DNA of 38,662 bases from a bacterium (GCA_017942035.1 JAGAVG010000051.1:1-38662), one strand, 5' to 3'. Shown: positions 1 to 9,195, numbered from the stretch's first letter. Numbers and translations are program-made. Notes: a model not told the origin generated them from the letters alone.

Positions 1-36
1 CGCACCAAATTTTATATTTTGATGCGAGTTTTTTAT
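1..36 (+). terminator. Rho-independent terminator of a gene left of the window
   Basis: The arms CGCACCAAA and TTTGATGCG pair with one G-T wobble and are followed by a run of six T. It would terminate rightward transcription entering from outside the window. The same CGCACCAAA string recurs at 144-152 in a different inverted repeat. Confidence 0.6.
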
Positions 37-144
37 AGCCTTATTATACAATATTTTTAGACACTTTTCAAGTGGGCCTCTGTCATTTTTTGATAATTTT
101 TCGAATTTTGAAAGGGTATTTTTTAGTGGATTTCAGGCCTATTC

Positions 145-168
145 GCACCAAAATATAAATTATGGTGC
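145..168. promoter_or_regulatory. Inverted repeat over a putative -10 box upstream of prepilin-like gene 1
   Basis: GCACCA (145-150) and TGGTGC (163-168) form perfect 6-bp arms; a further AAT/ATT block pairs inside them. The repeat encloses TATAAA at 154-159, a plausible -10. An operator covering the promoter of the gene at 212 is the simplest reading. The right half, AAATTATGGTGC, recurs just before the Fic gene at 17279-17290. A 12-codon reading frame starts at 169 and ends at 207, overlapping the ribosome-binding site of the prepilin gene; whether it is translated is unknown. Confidence 0.4.
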
Positions 169-211
169 ATGAATTTAAAGAGTAGTTTAAGAAAATACGG
201 AGGATAAAAGT

Positions 212-877
212 ATGAATATAGAGGATAAGAAGGTCGCATTTACTCTGGCAGAGGTTTTGATTACTCTCGGGATAATCGGCATTGTGGCGGCTCTCACCAT
301 GCCAGCGTTGATTCAAAAGCATCAGGAGCGGGTTACGGTTAACAAGGTTAAGAAATTTTATTCTATCATGTCACAGGCACAATTGATGGCAATTAAAGAT
401 CATGGTTATTTAGATGAATGGGATGTGCCGGATACTCATACAAAAGAGAGTGCCGAAAAATTAATGAGTTATCTTAAACCGTATCTTAAAATTGCCAAAG
501 ATTGCGGTACATCTAGCGGATGTTTACAAAATGGAACAATTAAGCTTCTGAAGGGCAATAACTGGGCAAATTATGATTCTAGGAATGATTATTATAAACT
601 AATTTTAAATGATGGAACTTACATGTGGTTAAGATCTTCAAGCGGTGCATATTGCGAAACTTATGATGGCGAAGTTTCAAATACTTGTGGAGCTTTATGG
701 ATAGATATTAACGGTAAAAATCCGCCTAATATAGTAGGTAGGGATGTTTTTGCCTTTTTCATAACTAAAAATAGCATATCAGTACATGATTGGAATGATT
801 GCAATTTGAATGCCGCAGGTTGGTCATGTAACAAGTGGATTCTCGAGAAAGGCAATATGGATTATTTGAAAAAATAA
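212..877 (+). CDS. Prepilin-like (pseudopilin) protein 1
   Basis: This 221-residue protein has a class III (type IV prepilin) signal: a short basic leader, then FTLAEVLITLGIIGIVAALT at residues 10-29, with Glu at mature position 5 and a hydrophobic assembly helix. Such proteins are processed by PilD and built into type IV pili or type II secretion pseudopili. The residue before the cleavage point is Ala, not the usual Gly. The globular part has six cysteines in three close pairs and a D-I-N-G-x3-PN-x2-G-R-D-x-F motif near residue 165 that recurs in the other two prepilin-like proteins of this window. GGAGG at 199-203 fixes the start. No pilus machinery gene is adjacent. The family call is secure; the function is unknown. 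Confidence 0.85.
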   Translation: MNIEDKKVAFTLAEVLITLGIIGIVAALTMPALIQKHQERVTVNKVKKFYSIMSQAQLMAIKDHGYLDEWDVPDTHTKESAEKLMSYLKPYLKIAKDCGTSSGCLQNGTIKLLKGNNWANYDSRNDYYKLILNDGTYMWLRSSSGAYCETYDGEVSNTCGALWIDINGKNPPNIVGRDVFAFFITKNSISVHDWNDCNLNAAGWSCNKWILEKGNMDYLKK

Positions 878-882
878 AAAAC

Positions 883-911
883 TTGTTGACTTTTTATATT
901 TGTGCTACATT
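883..911 (+). promoter_or_regulatory. Promoter of the PEP carboxykinase gene
   Basis: TTGTTG (883-888), a 17-bp spacer and TACATT (906-911) preceded by TGC, an extended -10. The smc promoter in this window has the same TTGTTG-17 layout. A closer -35 match, TTGACT at 886-891, lies only 14 bp from the -10. Confidence 0.5.
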
Positions 912-978
912 GAGTGTGTGTACAAAAAATAGAATGTAATAGTAACACTTTATACATGTACGAAAAAAGGAGAGAAAT

Positions 979-2640
979 ATGTCAACAAAAGAATTTTATT
1001 CAAACTCAGAAGAATTGAAACAGTTGATGTCAGCTGCTCGTGCAACAATTACTGCCCCATTTTTTGGCAATAATGTTGAAGAAGTTAAATCTGTTTCAGA
1101 AGCTTACAAATTAGCTAAATCAAGCTCAGGAACTATTGAATTGACAGGTATGCCTGTTTACAAACCTGAAAAATTAGGTTTGCCTCAAGGTGCAAATCAG
1201 TTGTTATTCAATGATGGTACTGTAGTTGGCCGTTGTGCTGCTGCTAGAAAAATCGTTGGCGAACCAAACTGCGATTTGAAATACTTATTACCGATTATCC
1301 GTGAAGCTATCTATTCTACACGTGATAAATTAATGTATAAAACAGAAGCCGTTGTAGGTTTGGACAAAGATTACATGGTAAAAGCTCACTTGATGATTCC
1401 GGAAGGCTTTGAAAATATCATGTATTCTTGGATGTTGAACTTCCAATACCTTAACGAAGCTTACGCTAATATGTATTCAGATTCTAAAGAATATCCGGAA
1501 GGAGATATCTTTGTATTCTCTGATCCTGATTGGTCACACCCTGACTTCCCTTACGGATTAACATTCTTTGATCCTGAACACAACTGTGCTTGTATTCTTG
1601 GTATGAGATACTTCGGTGAACACAAAAAAGGTACATTGACTCTTGCTTGGGGCTGTGCAGCTCGTAACGGTTTTGCATCATGCCACGGCGGTATGAAACG
1701 TTATAACCTTGAAGGTGGAAAATCATTCCAGGTTGCTGTATTCGGTCTTTCTGGATCTGGTAAATCAACAATTACTCACGCAAAACACAATAACAAATAC
1801 AACATCACAGTTCTTCACGATGATGCATTTGTTATCAACATGAAAGACAAATATACAATCGCACTTGAACCTGCTTACTTCGACAAAACAGCTGATTACC
1901 CTATCGGATGCGAAGATAACAAATACATTTTGACTCAACAGAATGCCGGAGCTATCGCTTTAGCTGATGGTAAAGTTGTTTCAGTTACAGAAGATATCAG
2001 AAACGGTAACGGACGTGCTGTAAAATCTAAATTGTGGTCTCCAAACAGAGTTGATAGAATTAACGAACCTATTAACGCTATTTTCTGGTTGATGAAAGAC
2101 CCTACAATTCCGCCTGTATTGAAACTTTCAGGAGCTTCTTTGGGTTCTGCAATGGGTGCAACTCTTGCAACAAAACGTTCTTCAGCTGAAAGATTGGCTG
2201 CCGGGGTTGACCCTAACGCATTGGTTGTTGAACCTTACGCTAACCCGTTCAGAGTATATCCGCTTTCTATGGATTACGAAAGATTCAAAGAATTAATCGC
2301 AACAGGTGTTGATTGCTACATCTTGAACACAGGTGAATTCATGGGCACAAAAGTTAAACCTTGCCATACTTTAGGTATTATTGAAGCTATCGTTGAAGGT
2401 TCAGCTAACTTCCACAAATGGGAAAACTTCTCTGATATCCAAATTATGGATATTGAAGGATTCGATGCTTCATTCTCTAACAAAGAATACGCTAAAGAAT
2501 TCGTTGCTCGTATGAACGACAGAATTAACTTTGTTAAATCAAGAGAAACTGAAAAAGCTGGAATTGATAAACTTCCTGCTGATGCTCTTGAAGCTTTGGA
2601 AGCTGTTGTTAAAGAAGCTACAGCTCTTGCAAGCGTATAG
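979..2640 (+). CDS. pckA: Phosphoenolpyruvate carboxykinase (ATP) family protein
   Basis: This cytosolic enzyme family interconverts oxaloacetate and PEP with ATP/ADP. The 553 residues carry the kinase-1a P-loop GLSGSGKST (256-264), a kinase-2-like LHDDAF (279-284), and upstream YFGEHKKGTLTLAW (211-224), matching the YGGEMKKG region of classical PckA. The C-terminal YILNTGEFMGTK block matches the YLVNTGWNGTGK region. It belongs to the divergent form I recall from Clostridia: the usual RSPKDK substrate loop near the N-terminus is not visible and the P-loop has Ser for Thr. AAAGGAGAG at 965-973 precedes the ATG. It is monocistronic, with its own promoter and a strong terminator, and its many regular A/T-ending codons suggest high expression. 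In a fermenter it could serve CO2 fixation with ATP gain or gluconeogenesis; direction cannot be read from sequence. Confidence 0.85.
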   Translation: MSTKEFYSNSEELKQLMSAARATITAPFFGNNVEEVKSVSEAYKLAKSSSGTIELTGMPVYKPEKLGLPQGANQLLFNDGTVVGRCAAARKIVGEPNCDLKYLLPIIREAIYSTRDKLMYKTEAVVGLDKDYMVKAHLMIPEGFENIMYSWMLNFQYLNEAYANMYSDSKEYPEGDIFVFSDPDWSHPDFPYGLTFFDPEHNCACILGMRYFGEHKKGTLTLAWGCAARNGFASCHGGMKRYNLEGGKSFQVAVFGLSGSGKSTITHAKHNNKYNITVLHDDAFVINMKDKYTIALEPAYFDKTADYPIGCEDNKYILTQQNAGAIALADGKVVSVTEDIRNGNGRAVKSKLWSPNRVDRINEPINAIFWLMKDPTIPPVLKLSGASLGSAMGATLATKRSSAERLAAGVDPNALVVEPYANPFRVYPLSMDYERFKELIATGVDCYILNTGEFMGTKVKPCHTLGIIEAIVEGSANFHKWENFSDIQIMDIEGFDASFSNKEYAKEFVARMNDRINFVKSRETEKAGIDKLPADALEALEAVVKEATALASV

Positions 2641-2660
2641 TTTTTAATTACATAAAACTT

Positions 2661-2697
2661 AAAAAAGCGGATTGATATTTTCAGTTCGCTTTTTTTA
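2661..2697 (+). terminator. Terminator after the PEP carboxykinase gene
   Basis: AAAAAAGCGGA and TTCGCTTTTTT form a stem with a loop of about 13 nt, followed by T residues. It lies 20 bp after the stop codon at 2640. Confidence 0.85.
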
Positions 2698-2730
2698 TGT
2701 TAAAATTAAGACAAAAAAGGAGTATAAATT

Positions 2731-3138
2731 ATGATTAAAAATACAAAAAGTGCACTATCACCGGTTGGAATTGCAATTGCAATAGTATGCCTTTTGGGGT
2801 TGGTAATGATTTTATCTACTCCTGTTATTGTTGATAAGTATCAACATAAAAACGCGGCAAATGTGAATATCGAGCCGGAAAATCAAAATATTATAAATGA
2901 TTTGTCTATGAAAATTACAGAATTGGAGCAGAGAATAAATGAGGTTGATAATAACGCAAGGAATATTGAACAAAATTTGCGTATTCAATCTCCATCTGCC
3001 AGATCTGCTCGTTCTGAAAACTCTTATTCTTGTACTATAGAAGGTGTTGTGGATGAAAATGGCAACATGATTTCGGCATCCCAAGTTAAGAGTACTACCC
3101 CTGAAACAAAATACGTATTTGTATGTTCAAAAAGATAG
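2731..3138 (+). CDS. Small membrane-anchored coiled-coil protein of unknown function
   Basis: Not recognised. The 135 residues have one membrane segment (about 13-34), then a polar stretch, a heptad-like helix at about 54-84 (motifs MKITELEQRINEV and IEQNLR), and a C-terminal domain with two cysteines around a VVDENGN turn. A single-pass protein with the coiled coil outside the membrane is likely; the leader is too polar at its cleavage end for a clear signal peptidase site. AAAAAAGGAG at 2712-2721 is a good ribosome-binding site. It sits 28 bp before an MFS transporter gene and may be co-transcribed with it. Confidence 0.65.
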   Translation: MIKNTKSALSPVGIAIAIVCLLGLVMILSTPVIVDKYQHKNAANVNIEPENQNIINDLSMKITELEQRINEVDNNARNIEQNLRIQSPSARSARSENSYSCTIEGVVDENGNMISASQVKSTTPETKYVFVCSKR

Positions 3139-3166
3139 ACAAGTTTTTTATGGACTAAATTAATAT

Positions 3167-4552
3167 ATGACTAGCAGAAAAATAAAATGGACGATGTTTG
3201 TAATCACAGCAATAGGTAATTTTATTGCCATGCTTGATGCTACTACTGTAAATCTTGCGCTTTATCCGATGTCTGTGGATTTAAATGTGACGATGGGGCA
3301 GGTTCAGTGGGTAATGATTGCTTATATGCTGGTATTAACAATATTTCTGCCATTTTTCGGTAAGCTGGGCGATATATTTAAGAAAAACCAATTATATTCT
3401 ATCGGGTTCGGTGTGTTCGCGCTCGGCGCATTTTTAAGCATGTTAGCACCAACCTTCGGTTTGCTTGTGACAGCTCGTATAATTGAGGCGCTTGGGGCAT
3501 CTGCAATGCTTTCAAATGCTCAGGCAATTATTGCAAGAATTTTTAAAAACGAACGCCGCGGTAAAGCTCTCGGATTAAATGGCTGTATTGTAGCAATCGG
3601 CGGAATGCTCGGGCCTTCAATCGGCGGATTTTTAATAAACAGTTTCGGGTGGCATTCTGTATTTTTCCCGTGTATTCCGGTTGCAGTTTTCGGCGCAGTA
3701 TTTTCATGGAAATTTTTGCCTAATTACGTGAAGAAGAGGAAATTTAAATTTGATTATAAAGGATTTTTATACTTTACAATAAGCCTTTTTGCCTTACTGC
3801 TTGCGATATCAGAAGGCCATAGCTGGGGTTGGAATTCCCTGAAAATAATCGCTCTCGGAGTAATAACCCTTATTTTTGGCGGATTATTTTATTTTACCGA
3901 TCACAAAATCAACTACCCGCTCATTGATTTTTCAATGTTTAAGATTAAGGAATTTACGTATGGCAATCTTGCCGTAATGACTTCATATATGGCAATGTTC
4001 ACTAATAGTGTACTTTTACCATTTTATTTGCAGGAAATATTGAGGTATAACGCTTTTTTGTCGGGACTTTTAATCCTTCCGTATTCGGTAACTCTTTCTG
4101 TTGTGGCGCCAATAAGCGGAAGATTATCCGGTAAATATGGCAGCCGAAAACTTACACTTATGGGGCCTGCTGTATATATTCTTGCTCTTTTAATTTTTAC
4201 GACCTTCAACAAAATGACTCCGATGTGGTTAATAGTTCTGGCGTCAGGAATTATGGGAATTGGCAACGGGCTCTTCCAGTCGCCTTCTAACAATGCGATT
4301 ATGACAAGTGTTCGTAAAGAAGAGCTTGGAATTGCCTCCGGAATTCTTGCGCTTTCAAGAAATATGGGAAATATTTTAGGGGTTGCCGTCACAATCACAC
4401 TGTTTGAAACCTTTAGAGAACACTATCTTCATCAGCATCAAATCTATGAAATGGCATTTTTGAATTCATACCATACAACAATGTGTTTTGGAATTTTGTT
4501 TGGCTTAATGTGCCTGACCTTTGCCTATGTCGCGTATAAACCGGCAAAATAA
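3167..4552 (+). CDS. MFS transporter, DHA2 (EmrB/QacA-type) drug:proton antiporter family
   Basis: The 461-residue protein is very hydrophobic, with about 14 predicted membrane helices. Helix 1 carries AMLDATTVNLAL, the LDxTxVNVAL signature of the 14-helix DHA2 drug:H+ antiporters, and the loop after helix 2 has FGKLGDIFKKN, the MFS motif A. These proteins export toxic compounds across the inner membrane; the substrate cannot be inferred and no MFP/TolC partner is adjacent. There is no Shine-Dalgarno sequence before the ATG; TAAATT at 3156-3161 could be a -10 of a very short leader. Its stop codon abuts the stop codon of obgE with no base in between. Confidence 0.85.
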   Translation: MTSRKIKWTMFVITAIGNFIAMLDATTVNLALYPMSVDLNVTMGQVQWVMIAYMLVLTIFLPFFGKLGDIFKKNQLYSIGFGVFALGAFLSMLAPTFGLLVTARIIEALGASAMLSNAQAIIARIFKNERRGKALGLNGCIVAIGGMLGPSIGGFLINSFGWHSVFFPCIPVAVFGAVFSWKFLPNYVKKRKFKFDYKGFLYFTISLFALLLAISEGHSWGWNSLKIIALGVITLIFGGLFYFTDHKINYPLIDFSMFKIKEFTYGNLAVMTSYMAMFTNSVLLPFYLQEILRYNAFLSGLLILPYSVTLSVVAPISGRLSGKYGSRKLTLMGPAVYILALLIFTTFNKMTPMWLIVLASGIMGIGNGLFQSPSNNAIMTSVRKEELGIASGILALSRNMGNILGVAVTITLFETFREHYLHQHQIYEMAFLNSYHTTMCFGILFGLMCLTFAYVAYKPAK

Positions 4553-5836
4553 TTAGCCGTAAAATTCATCTGCGTAGTATGCAAATTCAAGGTGGGCAAC
4601 GATTACGGTGTCACCGTCTTTAATTCCTAATTTTTTAAGCTCATCGAAAACACCCATGCCGGTTAGAATATTTTGGAACCTGATAACCTGTTCGGCATTT
4701 CTTTCATCCGTAACTTGTGCAAGGCGGTTAATTTTCCCGCCGGAAATTATAAAGGTGTCTTTTGCGGCTTTTACAACTTCAAAAGCGCTGTCGTCGTTGT
4801 TATAGGCATCTAAATCTTCTTCAACCACAATATTAAATTCAGGTTTAGGAATTTCATCAACTTTTTTGCCCATAAAGTTCAAAAGGGAATCAATATTTTC
4901 GCCAGTTACAGCTGAAATCATAAATACATCTTCCGAATATTGTTTAAACTCCTCGTATAATACCTTTTTTCGCTCATCGTCAATCGAATCTATCTTGTTG
5001 AGCGCGATAATCTGATAAAGATGAGAAAGTCTTTCAGAATATTTTTCAAGTTCAAGATTAATTTTCTTGAAATTATCAAGCGGATTTTCAGCCGTCGTAT
5101 CAATTACATGAACAAGAAAACGGCATCTTTCAACGTGCCTTAAAAAGTCATGACCCAGCCCGACGCCTTCGCTTGCACCCTCAATTAATCCCGGAATATC
5201 CGCAACGACATAACCGTCACCGGATTGTTTTTTTACAACGCCGAGGTTAGGGATAAGAGTTGTGAAAGGATAATCGGCAATTTTAGGCTTGGCAGAGCTT
5301 ATGCGGGAAATAAAAGTTGATTTTCCGGCATTAGGCATCCCCAAAAGTCCGACATCCGCGAGCAATTTCAATTCTAAAAATAATTCTCTTTCAATAGAAG
5401 GTTCCCCCGGCTCGCAAAACTGAGGAGCACGTTTTTGAGCGGTTGCAAACCTTGCATTGCCACGTCCGCCGCGGCCTCCTTTTGCAACAAGAGCTTTTTG
5501 CTCGTGCTCTGTCAAATCTGCAATAATATTACCGGTTTTAACGTCTCTAACAACCGTTCCGATTGGAACCTTTATATATAAATCTTCGGCGCCGGCTCCG
5601 TGCATATTTTTAGACGCTCCGTTTTCACCGGGTTTAGCCTTAAATACAGACTTATGTTTAAAATCCATAAGTGTTGACATATTTTCATCTGCGATTAAGT
5701 AAACATCCCCGCCGCGACCTCCATCACCGCCCGCCGGACCGCCTTTATCGACATATTTTTCCCGGCGCCAAGCAACCATTCCGTTGCCGCCTTTGCCTGA
5801 AACTACTCTGATTTTTGATTTATCTATAAATTTCAT
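4553..5836 (-). CDS. obgE: Obg family GTPase (ObgE/CgtA)
   Basis: Essential ribosome-associated GTPase involved in 50S assembly and stress signalling. The 427 residues show the glycine-rich Obg fold (about 1-158, repeated GGxGGxGG), a G domain with G1 GMPNAGKST (about 165-173), G3 DIPGLIEG, G4 NKID and G5 SAVTGE, and a C-terminal OCT domain (about 345-425). Length and order are normal for the long Obg class. The start is supported by AAAAAGGAA on the minus strand a few bases before ATG. The gene is divergent from tsaD with a 32-bp gap and meets the MFS gene tail to tail. Confidence 0.97.
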   Translation of the reverse strand: MKFIDKSKIRVVSGKGGNGMVAWRREKYVDKGGPAGGDGGRGGDVYLIADENMSTLMDFKHKSVFKAKPGENGASKNMHGAGAEDLYIKVPIGTVVRDVKTGNIIADLTEHEQKALVAKGGRGGRGNARFATAQKRAPQFCEPGEPSIERELFLELKLLADVGLLGMPNAGKSTFISRISSAKPKIADYPFTTLIPNLGVVKKQSGDGYVVADIPGLIEGASEGVGLGHDFLRHVERCRFLVHVIDTTAENPLDNFKKINLELEKYSERLSHLYQIIALNKIDSIDDERKKVLYEEFKQYSEDVFMISAVTGENIDSLLNFMGKKVDEIPKPEFNIVVEEDLDAYNNDDSAFEVVKAAKDTFIISGGKINRLAQVTDERNAEQVIRFQNILTGMGVFDELKKLGIKDGDTVIVAHLEFAYYADEFYG

Positions 5837-5853
5837 ATTGTTCCTTTTTGTTA

Positions 5854-5859
5854 TATAAT
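5854..5859 (+). promoter_or_regulatory. -10 box of tsaD in the short obgE-tsaD divergent gap
   Basis: TATAAT lies 9 nt before the likely ATG at 5869, so the mRNA would have almost no leader. No Shine-Dalgarno and no clear -35 is visible. The whole obgE-tsaD gap is 32 bp, so the two promoters must overlap the neighbouring gene starts. Confidence 0.4.
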
Positions 5860-5868
5860 AATGTTACT

Positions 5869-6933
5869 ATGAAAATGATTAAAAATACACTATTTACAAA
5901 TAAACCTGTTACAATCGGGCCGGAAAGCGGCTACGACAATTATATTATGGCAATCGAGTCAAGCTGTGATGAGACGGCCTGTGCAATTGTTAAAAACGGA
6001 CGGGAAGTCATAGCAAATGTTGTTGCCTCCCAGATTAAAACTCATGCTAAATTTGGCGGAGTAATCCCTGAAATCGCGGCTCGCGAGCACATGGACAGTA
6101 TTAATATAGTTATTGATGAGGCGTTTCGTCAGGCAAAAGAAAACGCCGGCCTTAACCCTTCTGATATAACGGCTTTTGCAGGAACCGTGGGGCCTGGGCT
6201 TGTCGGATGTTTGCTTGTTGGATTAAACGCGGCAAAAACGCTTGCGTTGACTTACGATAAGCCCTTTATCGGCGTAAATCATCTTAATGCGCATCTTTGC
6301 GGAAATTATCTTGATACCGATTTAAAACCGCCATTTATGGCACTTCTTGTAAGCGGCGGCCACACGCAGATTATTGATGTAAAATCTTATTCAGAGCAGA
6401 GAATCATCGGTGAAACTATTGATGATGCAGTAGGTGAGGCTTATGATAAGGTAGCAAGATTAATCGGACTTCCATACCCTGGAGGCCCGAAACTTGATAA
6501 ACTTGCTCAGGAAGGCAACCCGAAAGCTTACAGACTTCCAGAAGGAAAAGTTGAAGGGTTAAACTTTAGTTTTAGCGGACTTAAAACGGCTGTATTGAGA
6601 CTTGTCAAAGAATTAAAATCAAACACTGATATGGAATTCCCGACCGCGGATGTTTGCGCAAGTTTTCAGGAATGTGTCTCTTCAACCCTTTTGAAGAAAG
6701 TTAAAAAAGCGCTTGAAAATTCCGGATACAATCAGGTTGTTATAGCCGGAGGGGTTGCGGCAAACTCTGAAATCCGTCGTAAGATTTTTAATCTCGAAAA
6801 CGAAGGTTACAAAGTCTTTGCGCCTCCTATGAAATATTGTACGGATAATGCGGCAATGGTTGCATCTTGCGCATATTTTAATACAAATACATTTGACGAT
6901 ATTAATGTGGAAGTTTTTTCAAGAGTTAAGTGA
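5869..6933 (+). CDS. tsaD: tRNA N6-adenosine threonylcarbamoyltransferase TsaD
   Basis: TsaD transfers threonylcarbamoyl to A37 of tRNAs reading ANN codons, working with TsaB, TsaC and TsaE. The protein begins its conserved core at MAIESSCDETACAIV and has the metal-binding HLNAHLCG (HxxxH), the ASNH/actin fold loop LVSGGHTQI, GEAYDKVARLIGLPYPGGP and VAGGVAANS. About 27 residues precede the usual family start. ATG at 5869 (354 residues) is chosen over an in-frame TTG at 5848, because the TTG lies upstream of the probable -10; an internal ATG at 5946, which begins the family core, is also possible. No other tsa gene is close. Confidence 0.95.
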   Translation: MKMIKNTLFTNKPVTIGPESGYDNYIMAIESSCDETACAIVKNGREVIANVVASQIKTHAKFGGVIPEIAAREHMDSINIVIDEAFRQAKENAGLNPSDITAFAGTVGPGLVGCLLVGLNAAKTLALTYDKPFIGVNHLNAHLCGNYLDTDLKPPFMALLVSGGHTQIIDVKSYSEQRIIGETIDDAVGEAYDKVARLIGLPYPGGPKLDKLAQEGNPKAYRLPEGKVEGLNFSFSGLKTAVLRLVKELKSNTDMEFPTADVCASFQECVSSTLLKKVKKALENSGYNQVVIAGGVAANSEIRRKIFNLENEGYKVFAPPMKYCTDNAAMVASCAYFNTNTFDDINVEVFSRVK

Positions 6934-7017
6934 TTGTAAACTTTCTGTAATATATTGGCAATAAAATAAATCTTTTTGCGTTTATAAGTTTATACGTAGA
7001 AATTGTCAGGTAGTTTA

Positions 7018-8037
7018 ATGGAAATTTCGCAAAGGCCATATTATCCAGTACTAAAAAATAATAGTGCTGTATTGCATAGTTTCAGAGGTATAAGTTATCC
7101 TAATTTTAGACCTTTGAGTAAGGATACTGTGTCTTTTAGCGGCAGAATTCCTAAAGATTTGATGTCTCTTCCTCCTGAAAAAATTCTTGCAGAATGCCGC
7201 AAAGCCTTGAAACAACAGTATAAACTCGGCGAAGGTCAAGAAGCGATTACATACAAAATTGATGCGTATCCTAATTATTGTATAAGAAGAGATAAGAAGT
7301 TGGCCGGCCCTGTATCAAAATTCAGATTTGATATTATGCTGAATAAATACGACAAAGTAAATCACGTTGTGGCAAAACTTGATGACGGAACTCAGCTTAT
7401 GCACTATATAAACGGAATTCCTCTAAAAATTATGCCTATGAGAGATACCAAAGACGGTATTATTGTAAAAAATGCCACAAAAGGACTTGTCGCTAATAAT
7501 TTCCCGGAATCTTCATTTGTAAGAATTATAGACCAAATTGAAGATGCCAAAAATAAAGGGATAACATTTGATCGAAAAGGTGAAAACCTTCACGTTGATG
7601 CCCTAAATCAGGAAATAACAGCTTTTGATTTCAGTCCGCAATTTAACGATATTGAATACAATCCGATTTCTTATATATATTCAGCACTGGATGTTGATGG
7701 AACAGAGCACGCGCCGAAAGTTTTCGGTAAGCTCTGCAAAGCTTACGCACAGCGCGTTGCAGATGTTCCGGTGTCAAAGTTGAATTTAAAAACTCTTGAT
7801 ACAAATTTCTATCACAGGGGCTTTATGGACGAACCTTTCAATCTTTTCCCTGATAGAGCTCTTCTCCATGAAACTCAGGAAAAATTAGAATTTCTGCTCA
7901 AAGAAAAACAAGATCCTTCTAATTCCAAAGATTATATAAATTATTTAGTAGAAGAATTTAAAGATTTTATTGATTCAAACGTAATGGATATATCAACAAA
8001 GCAATCGCCGTTTTATAATTTTAAATTTGAGTATTAA
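7018..8037 (+). CDS. Lineage-specific protein with N-terminal F-S-G tag
   Basis: Not recognised; about 339 residues, no membrane helix or signal peptide. The first 45 residues are low in conserved structure and end in DTVSFSGRIPKD, resembling the N-terminal F-x-G segments of three other proteins in this window. The rest is a mixed alpha/beta domain; a stretch with HVDALNQEITAFDFSP faintly recalls the metal-binding loop of a kinase-like fold, but no ATP-binding motif supports that. CAGG a few bases before ATG 7018 favours it over an in-frame TTG at 7003. The last 17 bp overlap the 3' end of gshB on the other strand. Confidence 0.65.
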   Translation: MEISQRPYYPVLKNNSAVLHSFRGISYPNFRPLSKDTVSFSGRIPKDLMSLPPEKILAECRKALKQQYKLGEGQEAITYKIDAYPNYCIRRDKKLAGPVSKFRFDIMLNKYDKVNHVVAKLDDGTQLMHYINGIPLKIMPMRDTKDGIIVKNATKGLVANNFPESSFVRIIDQIEDAKNKGITFDRKGENLHVDALNQEITAFDFSPQFNDIEYNPISYIYSALDVDGTEHAPKVFGKLCKAYAQRVADVPVSKLNLKTLDTNFYHRGFMDEPFNLFPDRALLHETQEKLEFLLKEKQDPSNSKDYINYLVEEFKDFIDSNVMDISTKQSPFYNFKFEY

Positions 8038-9007
8038 TCATCGGGCTGAGAATTTTACCTTCAGCTCTTTTTAGAATATATCCGGCGACTTCTTTTTCCA
8101 GATGAACCCCGAAATGGTTGTTAACCTCTCTTATAAAATAGCAAGGACTTGTGACGTTTATTTCAATAATTTTTTCATCAATAACATCCAATCCGACAAG
8201 TTCAAGTCCCATTGAGTTCAGTTTTTTTGCAACCGGTGTGAACTTTTGGACTTCTGTCGGCATTAAAACAGCCTTCACAATATTTTTGTCACAATGATCA
8301 TTGAATTTGAAATCATTTTGCCCCGGAAGCTTCTGAACACAAACCTCAAGAACCCTATCCCCTAAAAACATAACCCTTTTATCGCCGAATTTAGCTTTTT
8401 CTATATATTTTTGCACCATAACAAGAGTAGATGAATTTTTTGTCATCTGATTAATAATGACAGATGTATTCATATCTCCTTTTTGCAAAACCATTACTCC
8501 CGAGCCGAAACATTGATTTAATGGTTTCAAAACAATTCTTTCATGTTCTTCAAGAAAATTTAAAATGTCTTTTTTTGATGCGGTTACAATATTTTCTGGC
8601 ATTAAATCCAAAAATTCAACAGCGTGAAGTTTTTCGTTGAAATCTCTGATGGCACAAGGATTATTCAACACAAGAGTTTTCTCGTAATCTACAAAGTCAA
8701 ATATGTAAGTCGCATTAATATAATCCATATCAACCGGCGGATCAGGACGAAACATTACGAGATTAAAATCATTTATACAGTATTTTTGTGAAGATGTCTT
8801 GTCATAGATTAAGTTGTCATCTTTTATTTCCGTTCTGAAACAATCGGCCCAAGGTTTCTTGTTTTGAAGAGAAAGTAAGTCTATTGTGGTTATAAAAACA
8901 TCATGCCCGTTATAAATAAATTCCCTGATAAGCCAAAAGTTAGTAACCAGATCGTTAAATTCAAACCATTTTAACTCTAATCTATCTATAATAAATAAAA
9001 TCTTCAT
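8021..9007 (-). CDS. gshB: Glutathione synthetase-like ATP-grasp ligase
   Basis: Prokaryotic GshB joins gamma-glutamylcysteine and glycine using ATP. The 328 residues have the N-terminal substrate domain, FRPDPPVDMDYINATY (the GshB FRKDPPFDxxYIxxTY motif), NNPCAIRDFNEKLH, an ATP-grasp region (IVLKPLNQCFGSGV), and the C-terminal IEINVTSPCYFIREV matching the family NVTSPTxIREI. GAGGGGGA on the minus strand supports ATG 9007; an upstream in-frame ATG at 9043 would add 12 atypical residues. No gshA is nearby, so its substrate could come from a distant gene or it may join another gamma-glutamyl or peptide substrate. Its end overlaps the convergent gene by 17 bp. Confidence 0.88.
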   Translation of the reverse strand: MKILFIIDRLELKWFEFNDLVTNFWLIREFIYNGHDVFITTIDLLSLQNKKPWADCFRTEIKDDNLIYDKTSSQKYCINDFNLVMFRPDPPVDMDYINATYIFDFVDYEKTLVLNNPCAIRDFNEKLHAVEFLDLMPENIVTASKKDILNFLEEHERIVLKPLNQCFGSGVMVLQKGDMNTSVIINQMTKNSSTLVMVQKYIEKAKFGDKRVMFLGDRVLEVCVQKLPGQNDFKFNDHCDKNIVKAVLMPTEVQKFTPVAKKLNSMGLELVGLDVIDEKIIEINVTSPCYFIREVNNHFGVHLEKEVAGYILKRAEGKILSPMINTQI

Positions 9008-9160
9008 ATATAAAATATCCCCCTCAATTCTACTGTACATCAAAATTTCACTATTGCAATCAGTAAGAAGAATAAATTTATTTTAATATTTCTTAATATT
9101 TCTCTTAAAAAAGGCAATAAAAATTTTGTTCAAGTGTTAATATTAATATAAGTAAAAGTG

Positions 9161-9169
9161 TGTTATAAA
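9161..9169 (+). promoter_or_regulatory. Extended -10 before the Lys/Ala-rich protein gene
   Basis: TGTTATAAA is a TGn extended -10 located 26 bp before the ATG at 9196; no good -35 is visible. An imperfectly explained tandem 10-mer, TTAATATTTC twice (9083-9102), lies further upstream in this 188-bp divergent gap. Confidence 0.45.
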
Positions 9170-9195
9170 ATTTGTAAAAGGAAAGGTAGTAAATT

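Noticed and set aside
83-322. 79-codon minus-strand frame over the start of prepilin 1
   Set aside because: It overlaps a well-supported gene, has no ribosome-binding site and its protein is low-complexity.
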